Under the pieces are notes generated by a model. It saw nothing but the letters and a program-made list of their open reading frames with translations. It was not told the DNA's origin and searched no databases. This document shows positions 34,269 through 43,354 of a stretch of DNA of 64,000 nt, piece after piece. The stretch is from Lewinellaceae bacterium (lineage in GTDB: Bacteria; Bacteroidota; Bacteroidia; Chitinophagales; Saprospiraceae): contig JACJYR010000003.1 in NCBI GenBank assembly GCA_020636005.1, positions 868,001 through 932,000 of the forward strand. Reading direction: 5' to 3'. Position numbers and translations under genes: made by a program. Position 1 is the stretch's first letter. Each line of letters begins with the position of its first letter.

Positions 34269-35936
34269 ATGCCGAAAGGTAGATACATATCATTAATACT
34301 CATTTTCATTTGTCCGCTAGTTCTACACGGCTCATGTTTTGGCCCAAGCTTTACGATAACAGAACTATTGAATTATGACGCTGAGAATCACCACATATTT
34401 TCCGGCAAAATTTTAAAAACATTTATTAGAGGCATCAATTACGAAAGCATTGCGGTAGTTCTAAAAGTTTACAAAGGGAGTCCAAGAGATACTGTTTACA
34501 TCAATTCGGGTGGAGGCACAATGGCTGGGGGAGAAAAACTAATGCCCAATTCAGAATGGTTGATTTTTAGCATGACGGAGGACAGTATGCAATTTGGAGC
34601 AATAGCGTGTGATTATTTGTCCTCTCAACTCAAAGATGGCAATAATCAGGATTGCGGTAGGAGAAGAAACACACTCGGAGAAATCTATATCGAGGTCTTG
34701 GAGCAATACGAATCAATCAGACAAGAAAGGTTTACTGGCCATAAATTGATATATGGAAGAGGGATGTTGATTGCAGAAGGGGATTTCATTAATGGCTTGC
34801 CAGATGGCAAGTGGACACATTTCAGCAGGTATGACGCTTTTGAACATCGCATAAAGAGAAGTGAAATAAATTACTCCCAAGGAAGATTGGAAGGTGAATA
34901 TTTAATCTACCACGAGGATGAAGATGAAAACATCGTGATAGAAAGAAGGATTTACGGTTCAAACTTGCCGATTTCGAAAGAAATTCACGGGGGGTATGAG
35001 GAGAGGTGTGAATACCTATCTGAATCCGAGAGGAAATTTACCACAATGTTTTCAGATAGTTTGGGAAATGTGATTAAGCAGATAAGCCACATCGAAATGG
35101 ATTACGAGGACGAGGACTATCAGGGAATCAGTTTCAGGGACGGCTATTACCTTAATAAACTTGAAAGAGATTCAAGCAAATATTTCCCGTTGGCAGAAGG
35201 ATATTATTCGAAGGGAGCGAGAATCGGGGAATGGAAATTCTACAATAAAAAAGGTGAACTTGTAAGAACTGAAAATTACCCCGATTCGGTTGAAGAAAGC
35301 CAACTGTTTCAAATATATCAAGATGATGGCCAGGTGAAACTCGCGGGATTGTTGGCCAATAGGAAAAGGCTTGGTGTCTGGAAGTATTTTTTTGACGGCA
35401 AACTTGAGTATCAAGAATCATATAATTTTAAAGGAGAGAAGGGTTGCCGAATTCACAATTACACTTCTGGGGGAATGGAATATACACCCTACCAAAATAA
35501 CAAAAAGCATGGACAAAAAATCGTCTTTAATGCTGACGGGACAATCAGGAGCATTGAAAGTTACACTAACGGAAACCTGAATGGAATGAGTGTCTTTTTC
35601 AATGAAGATGGGACAATTGAGAAGGAGTTGAATTTTATTAATTCGAGAGCATTTAGCGTACGTCAAGATGAGAACCAGACTTTTTATCACAACGGTTTTA
35701 TGAGCGGACATTACGTTGGCATCAATGGAAGAACCAATAAAAAATCAACCGAGGGGGAATTATGGAATGGATACAGAATTGGGGTTTGGATTGACTATAA
35801 AGAAGATGGTTCATATCGAAAGATATATTACCCTACCGATACTAATCAATTGATGAATCAATGTGGTCATGAATCGCCAATTCTACATGAAGAATATGAT
35901 GCAAACGATAATTTAATCAGAACTTGGAAATATTAA
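34269..35936 (+). CDS. Secreted protein with NTR-like N-terminal domain and MORN/YwqK-type repeats
   Basis: 555 aa. Residues 1-23 look like a signal peptide (YISLILIFICPLVLHGSC), possibly a weak lipobox with Cys23. Residues about 30-115 (HIFSGKILKTFIRGIN, VLKVYKGSPRDTVYINSGG, NSEWLIFSM) resemble the NTR/TIMP-like fold. From about 155 to the end there are MORN_2-type units: GDFINGLPDGKWTHFS, EGYYSKGARIGEWKFYNKKG, LANRKRLGVWKYF, NGNLNGMSVFFNEDGTIEK and GELWNGYRIGVWIDYKEDG. The repeat type matches the candidate immunity protein at 30000-30737, so the two may have a common origin. AT-rich, accessory-looking DNA. No function named. Confidence 0.68.
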   Translation: MPKGRYISLILIFICPLVLHGSCFGPSFTITELLNYDAENHHIFSGKILKTFIRGINYESIAVVLKVYKGSPRDTVYINSGGGTMAGGEKLMPNSEWLIFSMTEDSMQFGAIACDYLSSQLKDGNNQDCGRRRNTLGEIYIEVLEQYESIRQERFTGHKLIYGRGMLIAEGDFINGLPDGKWTHFSRYDAFEHRIKRSEINYSQGRLEGEYLIYHEDEDENIVIERRIYGSNLPISKEIHGGYEERCEYLSESERKFTTMFSDSLGNVIKQISHIEMDYEDEDYQGISFRDGYYLNKLERDSSKYFPLAEGYYSKGARIGEWKFYNKKGELVRTENYPDSVEESQLFQIYQDDGQVKLAGLLANRKRLGVWKYFFDGKLEYQESYNFKGEKGCRIHNYTSGGMEYTPYQNNKKHGQKIVFNADGTIRSIESYTNGNLNGMSVFFNEDGTIEKELNFINSRAFSVRQDENQTFYHNGFMSGHYVGINGRTNKKSTEGELWNGYRIGVWIDYKEDGSYRKIYYPTDTNQLMNQCGHESPILHEEYDANDNLIRTWKY

Positions 35937-36164
35937 AAAAAGAAGAATGGCTACAACACTGCGTCAGCGGCCATGCCCAGCAAAAGCTGGGCACGTCGCC
36001 GGTGCAAACCGTTGAGCAAAACCGCAAGCGGTAGCCCGCCATGCCCGTCACACGATTGGAAGTCTTCCATAATAAACAGCCAGGCAACATTTGTCGAAGC
36101 CTTCTTTATACACCACAAGTTTTTGAAAATGTTCAGTGCATCGGCACTTACCACAACAGAACAA

Positions 36165-36492
36165 TCACTCCTCCAGCCCAATCCCCTCTACCTTCAAATA
36201 CCTCCCAATATTAAGCCCAACCCCTTCCATCAACTCCACATCCAAATCCCAGTCGAGCCAATCCCATTTGCCACCAGGGGTGGCCACAATGACCATTTTT
36301 GATTGTCACTGGGCGTGTCTGGCCGATGCGGTGGGCACGATCGCTGGCCTGGTCTTCCACGGCGGGGTTCCACCTAGGGTCGAGGTGGAGCACGTAGTCG
36401 CCAGCGGTGAGGTGGAGGCCGAAGCCGCCCGGCTGGAAGGCAACGATATTGACTGAGGAAACCAAGCTTTGCAAAGTTTCGACGGGCAAATT
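36165..36492 (-). pseudogene. SNF2-family helicase C-terminal remnant
   Basis: One frame reads GGFGLHLTAGDYVLHLDPRW, then NPAVEDQASDRAHRIGQTRP, which is helicase motifs V-VI of a SNF2/Swi2 protein (including the RAHRIGQ arginine finger). It then loses homology at about 36295. A second overlapping frame continues from Met 36296 as VIVATPGGKWDWLDWDLDVE to a stop at 36165, with no family recognised. All of the ATPase core is missing, so it is a fragment, perhaps two genes joined by a deletion. Confidence 0.7.
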
Positions 36493-37434
36493 GAAGTAGA
36501 TAAAAGGGATATTATGACCGGTATCATGCGTTGCGTTGATTGATGTCATTGTACGGCAAGCACCACCGGGCAAAAATTTACAAGCAAATAGAAGTTTCTA
36601 ACGCAATCGTTATGATCAAGTATGTGTTTGCACTTTTACTCCTTCTTCATGGCCTCATCCACCTGATGGGCTTCGCCAAAGCCTTCCAGGTTGCCGAAAT
36701 CAGCCAGCTTACGCAACCCATTACGAAGCCAACCGGGGTGCTATGGGGGCTTTCGGCGTTGCTCTTTACGCTTGCCTCCGTCCTGTTTATTTTAAAAAAA
36801 GACAGTTGGTGGATGTGGGCCATTCCGGCAGTCATCCTCTCCCAAATCCTGGTTTTCAGCACCTGGCAGGATGCCAAATTTGGCACCATTGCCAATGTCA
36901 TCGTGTTGGTTGGGGCTATCATTGGCTTTGGAACAACCAGCTTTTACAGCCTTTTTGAAAACGAGGTAAAAAGCGGGCTTCAACAAACAGCATCCTTGCC
37001 TGAAACCATATTGACCGAAGCCGACCTGGAGTACCTGCCTGCGCCTGTGAAAAACTATATTCGTTATGCCGGTGCGGTCGGCAAACCGAAAGTGGTCAAT
37101 TTCAACATAGAATTTGAGGGGAAAATCAGGAAAAACGAGCAATCAGCGTGGATGCCCTTCACATCGGAACAGTACAATTTTATGGACGTTCCGACCCGCT
37201 TGTTTTTTATGAAAGCGACCATGAAACATTTGCCCGTCGCCGGTTTTCACTGTTTCAAAAACGGCAAGGCGTTCATGGACATCCGGCTGCTCTCGCTGCT
37301 GAAAGTACAATACCAGGCGGGCAGGGAAATGGACGCTTCAGAGACCGTCACTTTTTTCAACGATATGTGCTGCTTCGCCCCGTCCACGCTGGTTGACCCC
37401 AGGGTAAGGTGGCTCGAAACGGATGGTAACAAAT

Positions 37435-38567
37435 GGCTTTGTTGCATGAATCCTGCTTAGATTGTGCGGGATGAAAAGCGGGCTGGTTTTGTATATTTGG
37501 TTTTTGCACAACTAAATCTACAAACACACCAGCCCATGTCAAAGGTAAAAAAGGATAACCATACAAGCGACAAGCCGAAAGAAAAATATCAGGTTCTCAA
37601 TTGGTCAGCTTACAACAAAGCCTTAATCAACCGAGGAGATATCACGATCTATTTCGGTGACGAGGTGACAGACAAATGGTACAGTGATCTGCCCAACCAA
37701 AGAGGAGCCCAACCCGTGTACAGCGACCTTTGCATAGAGACACTTTTGACGTTTAAGGTTGTGTTCAAACTGGCATACAGACAGACACAAGGTTTTTCAC
37801 AAAGTTTGCTCAAATTAATGGGCATAGAGGATTTGGAAATTCCATCGTACACGCAAATTTGCCGTCGTGCAAAAGCCTTGGATATAGCTGTTTATCAGAT
37901 TCCCCGTAGCGGCCCGATTGTAATAGCTATTGATTCAACAGGTCTGAAAATTTACGGCGAAGGGGAATGGAAAGTCAGGAAACACGGGTATTCAAAGCGG
38001 AGAACATGGCGAAAACTTCACCTTGGTGTCGACCCTAAAACCGGTTTCATTCATTGCCACACCCTGACGTTGAATGACGTGGATGACGGGTCTCAGTTGG
38101 AAGAACTGGTTGACCAGGTGGAAGCAGAAGTGACAGATGTCTGTCTGGATGGTGCATACGATCACGTAGAATGCTGGGATGGTTTGATCGATAGAGATAT
38201 AAATCCCATCATTCCACCCCGGAGCAATGCTATCGAATGGTATGAAGAGGTACCTGATGACATCCCTGATTATCCACGAAATGTTGCTGTAAATCGAATG
38301 AATGAAATCGGTATAAAGGAATGGAAAGTTGAAACAGGCTATCATCGACGAAGTTTATCAGAGACGGAAATGTTTCGCTATAAAACCATCCACGGCGATA
38401 GACTATATTCCCGAAAATTTAGCAGCCAAAAAACCGAAAACGATATCAAAATAAAAGTGCTCAATATAATGACAGCCCAAGGTATGCCTGTTGCTAAACC
38501 AAGAAGAGTGGCTTAAGTTGGCGGAAAATTAGCGAAGCTATGTCTGATCGATTCATGCAACAAAGCC
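37435..38567 (+). mobile_element. IS5-family (IS903-group-like) insertion sequence, 1133 bp
   Basis: The ends are perfect inverted repeats (GGCTTTGTTGCATGAATC at 37435 and its complement ending at 38567), very like the IS903 end sequence. Nine-bp flanks GTAACAAAT and GTAACAAAG agree at eight of nine positions, fitting the IS903-group 9-bp target duplication. One transposase gene fills the interior. Clean ends suggest a recent arrival. Confidence 0.92.
37536..38516 (+). CDS. IS5-family IS903-group transposase
   Basis: 326 aa from the Met opening MSKVKKDNHTSDKPKEKYQV; the frame extends 24 codons upstream toward the IS end, but the basic start here fits the group. DDE-type catalytic core: IVIAIDSTGLKIYGEGEW (first Asp), VTDVCLDGAYDHVECWD (second Asp) and a late Glu in the YHRRSLSETEMFRYK segment, which matches the Y-2-R-3-E-6-K signature of the IS4/IS5 superfamily. 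It catalyses cut-and-paste movement of this element. The frame is intact. Confidence 0.93.
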   Translation: MSKVKKDNHTSDKPKEKYQVLNWSAYNKALINRGDITIYFGDEVTDKWYSDLPNQRGAQPVYSDLCIETLLTFKVVFKLAYRQTQGFSQSLLKLMGIEDLEIPSYTQICRRAKALDIAVYQIPRSGPIVIAIDSTGLKIYGEGEWKVRKHGYSKRRTWRKLHLGVDPKTGFIHCHTLTLNDVDDGSQLEELVDQVEAEVTDVCLDGAYDHVECWDGLIDRDINPIIPPRSNAIEWYEEVPDDIPDYPRNVAVNRMNEIGIKEWKVETGYHRRSLSETEMFRYKTIHGDRLYSRKFSSQKTENDIKIKVLNIMTAQGMPVAKPRRVA

Positions 38568-38918
38568 GTAACAAAGTGAAAGCCAGCTTCACCAGCAATG
38601 GCAACAGCATCACAGCCTGGCTTTATTTCAACGACGAGGGCCAGTTGGTCAATTTCATTTCCCAGGACCGCTATGCCGCTGGGGAAAATGGCACGATGGA
38701 GCGGCTGCCCTGGTCAACGCCCCTGCAGGACTACAAGGATATTAACGGGCACCGGGTTCCGGGCTATGCGGATGCGGTGTATAGCTATCCGGAAGGGGAA
38801 CTGGTGTATGGAACCTTCGCCACCAGGAACGTTGCCTACAACTGTCCTTAGTTCCCATTTGATACAGGGCAACACCAGTTGACAATTCATTTACCCAATT
38901 GTAATCATATCGCCAGCT

Positions 38919-39260
38919 ATGCTGCACTCAAAACTGATTTTAATAAAATTACTGCACACTGCTATCTGGGCCGTTATGACTGCCGCCATTTTTCACATAT
39001 TATACGCTGGCATCAGCGGGAATATTTCCACCCTGACCTTTGTGGCTATCGGCCTTATCACGTTGGAAGTCATCACGCTTTTTATCAACAAAATGGTCTG
39101 TCCGCTAACACCTATCGCCCGCCGGTATTCGGACAGTGACAGCGCCAACTTCGACATTTTCCTGCCGGAGTGGCTGGCGAGGTACAACAAAGCGATTTTC
39201 GGGACACTATTGGCGGTCGGAACAGCTTTGGTTGTATGGCGTTTGGTGGGAAATTGGTAG
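38919..39260 (+). CDS. Small conserved membrane protein, unknown
   Basis: 113 aa. Three hydrophobic segments: about residues 8-30 (IKLLHTAIWAVMTAAIFHIL), 37-56 (ISTLTFVAIGLITLEVITLF) and 92-109 (IFGTLLAVGTALVVWRLVG). Between them lies KMVCPLTPIARRYSDSD, then NFDIFLPEWLARYNKAIFG, a conserved-looking signature I have seen in hypothetical membrane proteins of many bacteria but cannot name. It lies 67 bp after the broken DUF6544 gene on the same strand and may have shared its transcript. Confidence 0.68.
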   Translation: MLHSKLILIKLLHTAIWAVMTAAIFHILYAGISGNISTLTFVAIGLITLEVITLFINKMVCPLTPIARRYSDSDSANFDIFLPEWLARYNKAIFGTLLAVGTALVVWRLVGNW

Positions 39261-39371
39261 AATAGCAAGATTGCCTTGCGTTGTAAAAAGAAGCTGCCAA
39301 GACCAATTGAATAACTAGCGCAGACAGATGAAGCTGCCAAGTCCTATCGTTTTGTGGGTGCTTTTGCATAT

Positions 39372-40400
39372 TCATCCAAACGCCCCATAATATCCTGCCC
39401 CCCACAGTGCCGTTTTCTGGTTCAAAATCAAAGTGACCGGTACGGCTGCGACCAGCGGGTGCATGCGCCCTACCACAAAGAAATGTTCGCTGAAAATGGC
39501 GTGGTGCTTTTCGTTCCAGATTTTAGGGATGATGCCGCCGCCGATATAGATGCCGCCGGTGGCCTTGAATTTCATGGCGAGGTTGGCCGCCTCTTCGGCA
39601 AAGTAGCGGGTGAAGAGCCGGAGGGTCTCCATGCATACGGGGCTGCCCTCCGCTGCGGCGGTGGCAATTGCTGCGGCTGGGTCGCCGCCCTTCATGGATT
39701 CCAGCAGGCTGTCCGGGGTTTCCCATCCCCTCACTTCCCAGAGGAAGTTGAAAATCATGACGATGCCCGGCCCGGAGATCACCCGCTCCCAACTCACATG
39801 GCCATATTTTTTTTCAAGGTACAGGAAGAGTTCCCAGTCCAGTTCATTCCGTGCGGCGAAGTGGGAATGGCCGCCCTCGGTGGCAAAGGGCCGGTAAGCC
39901 TGCCCATCCCAGAAAAGGCCGCCTTCCCCCAGTCCGGTACCGGGCGAAATGACGGCAGCGTTGCCTGGCTCATGGTTGGCGCCCGGGTAAATGATTTGCA
40001 GGTCGGATAGACCGAGGCAGGCCAGCCCATAGCAATTGGCCTCCAGGTCATTGATCAAAAATACGGGCCGGATGCCCAGGATGTCGCTGATTTCATGGCT
40101 GTCGAGGCCCCAGTGGAGGTTGGTGCCACTCGCTTTTCCATTGCTGATGGGGCCGGCAAACGAAATGCACATTCGACCGGGCCGTTCCATATTTTTAGTG
40201 AAGTCCTGCGCTATTTCCGCCAGGGAATTCCAGGTTTTGGATTGGTACCGGTGTTCCTTGACGAGGCGAGGCAGGCCGTTTTTTATTTCAAAAATAGCCA
40301 TATCGGTCTTTGTACCGCCAATATCAGCGGCCAGGATGGCTGTACCGTCGGGCGGGGGGAGTTGTTGGGGAAAAGCAATGGGGATAATGGGTTGGTGCAT
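39372..40400 (-). CDS. glk: Glucokinase (Glk family)
   Basis: 342 aa. Phosphorylates glucose with ATP at the entry to glycolysis. Motifs in order: AILAADIGGTKTDMAIFEI (phosphate-1 loop), FAGPISNGKASGTNLHW, FLINDLEANCYGLACL (catalytic Asp), VISPGTGLGEGGLFWDG (phosphate-2), and ATEGGHSHFAARNELDWELF (sugar-binding Glu and His). The zinc-binding motif of ROK kinases is absent, so this is the Glk rather than the ROK type. Transcribed alone, divergent from the Omp28-like gene. Confidence 0.93.
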   Translation of the reverse strand: MHQPIIPIAFPQQLPPPDGTAILAADIGGTKTDMAIFEIKNGLPRLVKEHRYQSKTWNSLAEIAQDFTKNMERPGRMCISFAGPISNGKASGTNLHWGLDSHEISDILGIRPVFLINDLEANCYGLACLGLSDLQIIYPGANHEPGNAAVISPGTGLGEGGLFWDGQAYRPFATEGGHSHFAARNELDWELFLYLEKKYGHVSWERVISGPGIVMIFNFLWEVRGWETPDSLLESMKGGDPAAAIATAAAEGSPVCMETLRLFTRYFAEEAANLAMKFKATGGIYIGGGIIPKIWNEKHHAIFSEHFFVVGRMHPLVAAVPVTLILNQKTALWGAGYYGAFG

Positions 40401-40607
40401 AGTCTCGATATTTTTAGTTTTTTATGTGCCTGCGTCTTGGGGGTTTCAGGAAAACAGGACACGGGATAAAACACTGGATTTTTCGCAAGAAAGCGAACAA
40501 TTTTCCCATCTTTTTTTCTTCCCTGCTAAACCACGATATTTGCTGTACGTTGTAGTTCCCAGTTTTAACAACGTACTTTAATTTTATTTCATAAAAAATA
40601 CCCAATA

Positions 40608-41648
40608 ATGAAAAAGACTACTTTTATGCTCATGCTCTGCTGCCTTTTTATTCTAAAAGGGTTTGCCCAACAGGTGGTGCCAGTTCAGGCATCGCTCATC
40701 ACTAAACGGACGGCGACCTGGTGCCCCAACTGCGGCACCTGGGGTTGGTCCTTGTTCAATAATTTGCGGGAAGCAAACCAGGGAAAGGCCGTATTTTTTG
40801 CTGCCCACTACAGCGGGGATTTGGCCAACCCGCTGGCCACAGAATTGACCACCAATTTCGGGGCCGCCTACCAACCCGTTTTTTATTTCAACGAAACCAA
40901 CCAGGAAGCACTGCCCTCCAATACTACCTCTATTTTAAGCAGTGTTACTGAAAAGGTAGGCGATGCATTTACTACTGCCCCCATTGCCAATGTGGGTTTT
41001 GATTCTACCTACAGCGGCGGCGATATGACGGTGAATGCCAAAGTGAAATTTTTCCAACCTGCCTCCGGGGAATATTACCTGGGGATTTACCTGGTCGAGG
41101 ACAACGTCACCGCCAACCAGTCAGGCATCGGCCAGAACGCCAACCACATGAGGGTGCTGAGGGCTTCTTTCTCCAGCAGCACCTGGGGCGAGCTAATTGG
41201 CAACGGCAGTTTTTCTGCAGGCGATGAGTTTACAAAAACGTTTACCATGCCCGTGGACAACCCATCCGATCACAGCTACCAACTGGCTGGGGTTATCTGG
41301 CTAAAAGAGGGCGACAAGTACAAAGTCGTGAACGCCTGGACGACCGATATCCAGGGTGGTGCGTCTTCTGCACAGGAGGAGGCTACGGCCCTTGATCAAT
41401 TTTATGTTGCCCCTACCGTCACGGAGACCGCTGCGGTGGTTCACCTTCAACTTTCCAGGGTGTTGGACAACGCTTCACTGGAATTGTACGATGTCAGAGG
41501 TACGCTGGTTAAGAGAATATTTGCAGGCAACCTCGGTACTGGGGTGCATGATTTTAATCTGGATCTGACGAACGAATCAAAAGGCCTCTATTTAGTAAAA
41601 TTTGCCGGGGAAGGCCAGACGAGGATCGAAAAATTAGTGGTTCAATAA
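40608..41648 (+). CDS. Omp28-related surface protein with thioredoxin-like CPNC motif and T9SS sorting domain
   Basis: 346 aa. Signal peptide 1-20 (LMLCCLFILKGFA). Residues about 28-265 match the Omp28-like family; RTATWCPNCGTWGWSLFNN places a CXXC pair at Cys39/Cys42 in a thioredoxin-like context. The end (about 275-346) is a type A T9SS sorting domain: ASLELYDVRGTLVKRIFA, then GLYLVKFAGEG and a basic last strand. The protein should reach the outer surface. Whether the CXXC is redox-active there is unknown. A terminator shared with the converging queE lies just after it. Confidence 0.88.
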   Translation: MKKTTFMLMLCCLFILKGFAQQVVPVQASLITKRTATWCPNCGTWGWSLFNNLREANQGKAVFFAAHYSGDLANPLATELTTNFGAAYQPVFYFNETNQEALPSNTTSILSSVTEKVGDAFTTAPIANVGFDSTYSGGDMTVNAKVKFFQPASGEYYLGIYLVEDNVTANQSGIGQNANHMRVLRASFSSSTWGELIGNGSFSAGDEFTKTFTMPVDNPSDHSYQLAGVIWLKEGDKYKVVNAWTTDIQGGASSAQEEATALDQFYVAPTVTETAAVVHLQLSRVLDNASLELYDVRGTLVKRIFAGNLGTGVHDFNLDLTNESKGLYLVKFAGEGQTRIEKLVVQ

Positions 41649-41657
41649 GATAGCAGG

Positions 41658-41703
41658 AATTTGGCTGGCAGCGGCTGATGCGGGTGCCGGCCAAATTTTT
41701 TTC
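41658..41703. terminator. Terminator shared by Omp28-like gene and queE (convergent)
   Basis: AATTTGGCTGGCA pairs with TGCCGGCCAAATT (one mismatch) around a 14-15-nt loop and ends in a T run. It lies between the two convergent stop codons and touches the stop of queE. Confidence 0.8.
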
Positions 41704-42334
41704 ATGGGATATTGAGGAATTTGTGTGTTTGGATACTGAGCCGCCATTGCGGGTTTTTCAGGCAGAAATCGATGGCCCTGCTGGTGTTTTCCCGAATGTC
41801 GGGGCCATCCATTGGCTGCACAAAAAAGTGCTGAAAATCAAGGTCTTCAAACATGCCAGGCATGGCCTCCGGCTGAGGGTACACCAGTTTGAGTTCTTGC
41901 CCGGCCTTTATTTTCAATTCCGTCCCGGCCTTCGGGCTAACGCAAATCCAATCCAATCCTTCCGGTGCTTCCACGGTGCCATTGGTTTCCACCGCTACCT
42001 CGAATCCCGCTAAATGAAACTGTTGGACGAGGCCCCGGTCCAACTGCAGCAAAGGCTCACCGCCCGTACACACCACATAGGGCCTGCCCAATGCAGTGTT
42101 CCCCCAAAGAGACTTCACCATAGCCGCCAGGCTTTCTGCTGTATATTTCCCGCCGTTTTCACCATCCATCCCCCAGAAATCCGTGTCGCAAAATTGGCAG
42201 ATGGCCTTGTGGCGGTCTTCTTCCCGCCCCGACCAAAGGTTACAACCGGAAAAACGGCAAAAGACAGCAGGCCTGCCAGCCTGTGCCCCCTCTCCCTGGA
42301 GGGTGTAGTATATTTCTTTGATTTTGTAGGCCAA
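41702..42334 (-). CDS. queE: 7-carboxy-7-deazaguanine synthase (radical SAM)
   Basis: 210 aa. Converts 6-carboxytetrahydropterin to 7-carboxy-7-deazaguanine in queuosine biosynthesis. It begins KIKEIYYTLQGEGAQAGRPA, the family's N-terminal signature. The [4Fe-4S] ligands are Cys31, Cys46 and Cys49 in a CX14CX2C spacing, the unusual enlarged radical-SAM motif of QueE. VVCTGGEPLLQLDRGL is the Gly-rich SAM-binding strand, and VAVETNGTVEAP follows. No other queuosine genes are adjacent. The methyltransferase gene lies 35 bp upstream on the same strand. Confidence 0.95.
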   Translation of the reverse strand: MAYKIKEIYYTLQGEGAQAGRPAVFCRFSGCNLWSGREEDRHKAICQFCDTDFWGMDGENGGKYTAESLAAMVKSLWGNTALGRPYVVCTGGEPLLQLDRGLVQQFHLAGFEVAVETNGTVEAPEGLDWICVSPKAGTELKIKAGQELKLVYPQPEAMPGMFEDLDFQHFFVQPMDGPDIRENTSRAIDFCLKNPQWRLSIQTHKFLNIP

Positions 42335-42369
42335 AAGAATAATGTTGAGTTAGAGGTTTTCCAGCTTGC

Positions 42370-43014
42370 TTAGATTTTTACCGGGTTAGCGATAATGAGG
42401 TGGTAGTCAAAAATAAAATGGCTTTTTAGCAGGGCGGTTTTTTGAATGGCAAAACCAGCCGCTTCTATTTTGCCCAGGTATTCTTTCAGGTCCATTTGGT
42501 GAGGGTGCAGTATATCACCGGGGAAAGTCCGGAACAAGGTTTTGAGAAAAGCATGGTTGTGTGCGTCCACCGTGAGCACCAACTGACCGCCCGGAGCGGA
42601 GGCTTTCCTCAAATTTCCCAGGCAAACATCCGGATCGGCCACATGGTTGATGGCATTGATGCAAAAAACCAGATCGAATGGCCGGGTTGTTTGGTATTGT
42701 TCAAGCGGTATTTTAACAAAGGCTGTTTTTTTGAAATTGGGCTGTTGTAAGAAAGGCACTTCTCGCTGATAGTTATCAAGCAAGGGGTCAACGGCTTCTA
42801 CCTCATGCTCCGGAAACAGGATGAAAATACCAGCAGGCCCGCATCCTGCATCCAGTATCCTGGTATCTTGCCCCACCACGATACCTGTTTTATTCAAAAA
42901 TACCTCCCAATACTGTTTTTTCCATGCCAGGTAGCCCTTTATATCTTTGTTGCGCAAATAGAAGCGCCACCACCGGGCTTCAAAGTGTTGGGCAATGCTC
43001 CATCGGCTGTTCAT
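42370..43014 (-). CDS. Class I SAM-dependent methyltransferase
   Basis: 214 aa. Rossmann-fold methyltransferase: motif I TRILDAGCGPAGIFILF (about residues 51-67), an acidic residue in the next strand (VEAVDPLLDNY), motif at FDLVFCINAINHVADPDVCL and a post-motif strand GGQLVLTVDAHNH. It begins HFEARWWRFYLRNKD. Substrate unknown; many such stand-alone enzymes act on small molecules or quinones. It may be co-transcribed with queE. Confidence 0.85.
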   Translation of the reverse strand: MNSRWSIAQHFEARWWRFYLRNKDIKGYLAWKKQYWEVFLNKTGIVVGQDTRILDAGCGPAGIFILFPEHEVEAVDPLLDNYQREVPFLQQPNFKKTAFVKIPLEQYQTTRPFDLVFCINAINHVADPDVCLGNLRKASAPGGQLVLTVDAHNHAFLKTLFRTFPGDILHPHQMDLKEYLGKIEAAGFAIQKTALLKSHFIFDYHLIIANPVKI

Positions 43015-43354
43015 GGAGCGAAGGTAGCAAGGCCGGTAGCTATCCAGTTATTTTTTCTGTTCAGTAGAGCCTTTGTGGAAAAATTTTGGAAATGCGCCGC
43101 TGACTAGAAGTTAGGGGGTAACTTCAAGTTCGTATTAGCCCGGACGTGTGTGCCAACTGGAACATCGCATGTCCCGCCAGTTGGTGCCCGATTTCAGGCA
43201 AGTCATTCGAACAGGCCCGCAACGCCTGGCGCATCCATGCTGGCGAGACCAAGTTGGAGGTGCAGGCCTGTCCGTAAGGCTTTGAAGCACGACATTTTAT
43301 CCTGCTATACTTTAGCACGGATGGTTCTCATGGCAGGATTTCCATTGCCCGGTT
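43015..43354. other. 340-bp intergenic region
   Basis: It contains GC-rich inverted stretches (for example CCAACTGG and CCAGTTGG around 43156-43187), probably degenerate repeat material like that at 33883-34268. No gene or RNA that I can support. Confidence 0.4.

Larger units (their letters stand above)
36612..38851 (+). pseudogene. DUF6544-type membrane protein gene interrupted by an IS903-like element
   Basis: Part 1 (36612-37434) starts at MIKYVFALLLLLHGLIHLMG and has four membrane spans in its first 125 residues (HGLIHLMGFAKAF; VLWGLSALLFTLASVLFIL; MWAIPAVILSQILVFS; IANVIVLVGAIIGFG). A soluble domain follows (LPAPVKNYIRYAGAVGKPK). Part 2 (38568-38851) continues as NKVKASFTSNGNSITAWLYF to the stop. 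Removing the element plus one target copy restores an uninterrupted frame of about 365 codons (DGNK joined to VKAS). The insertion therefore broke a previously intact gene, probably recently. The DUF6544 assignment is from memory of the family pattern. Confidence 0.85.
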
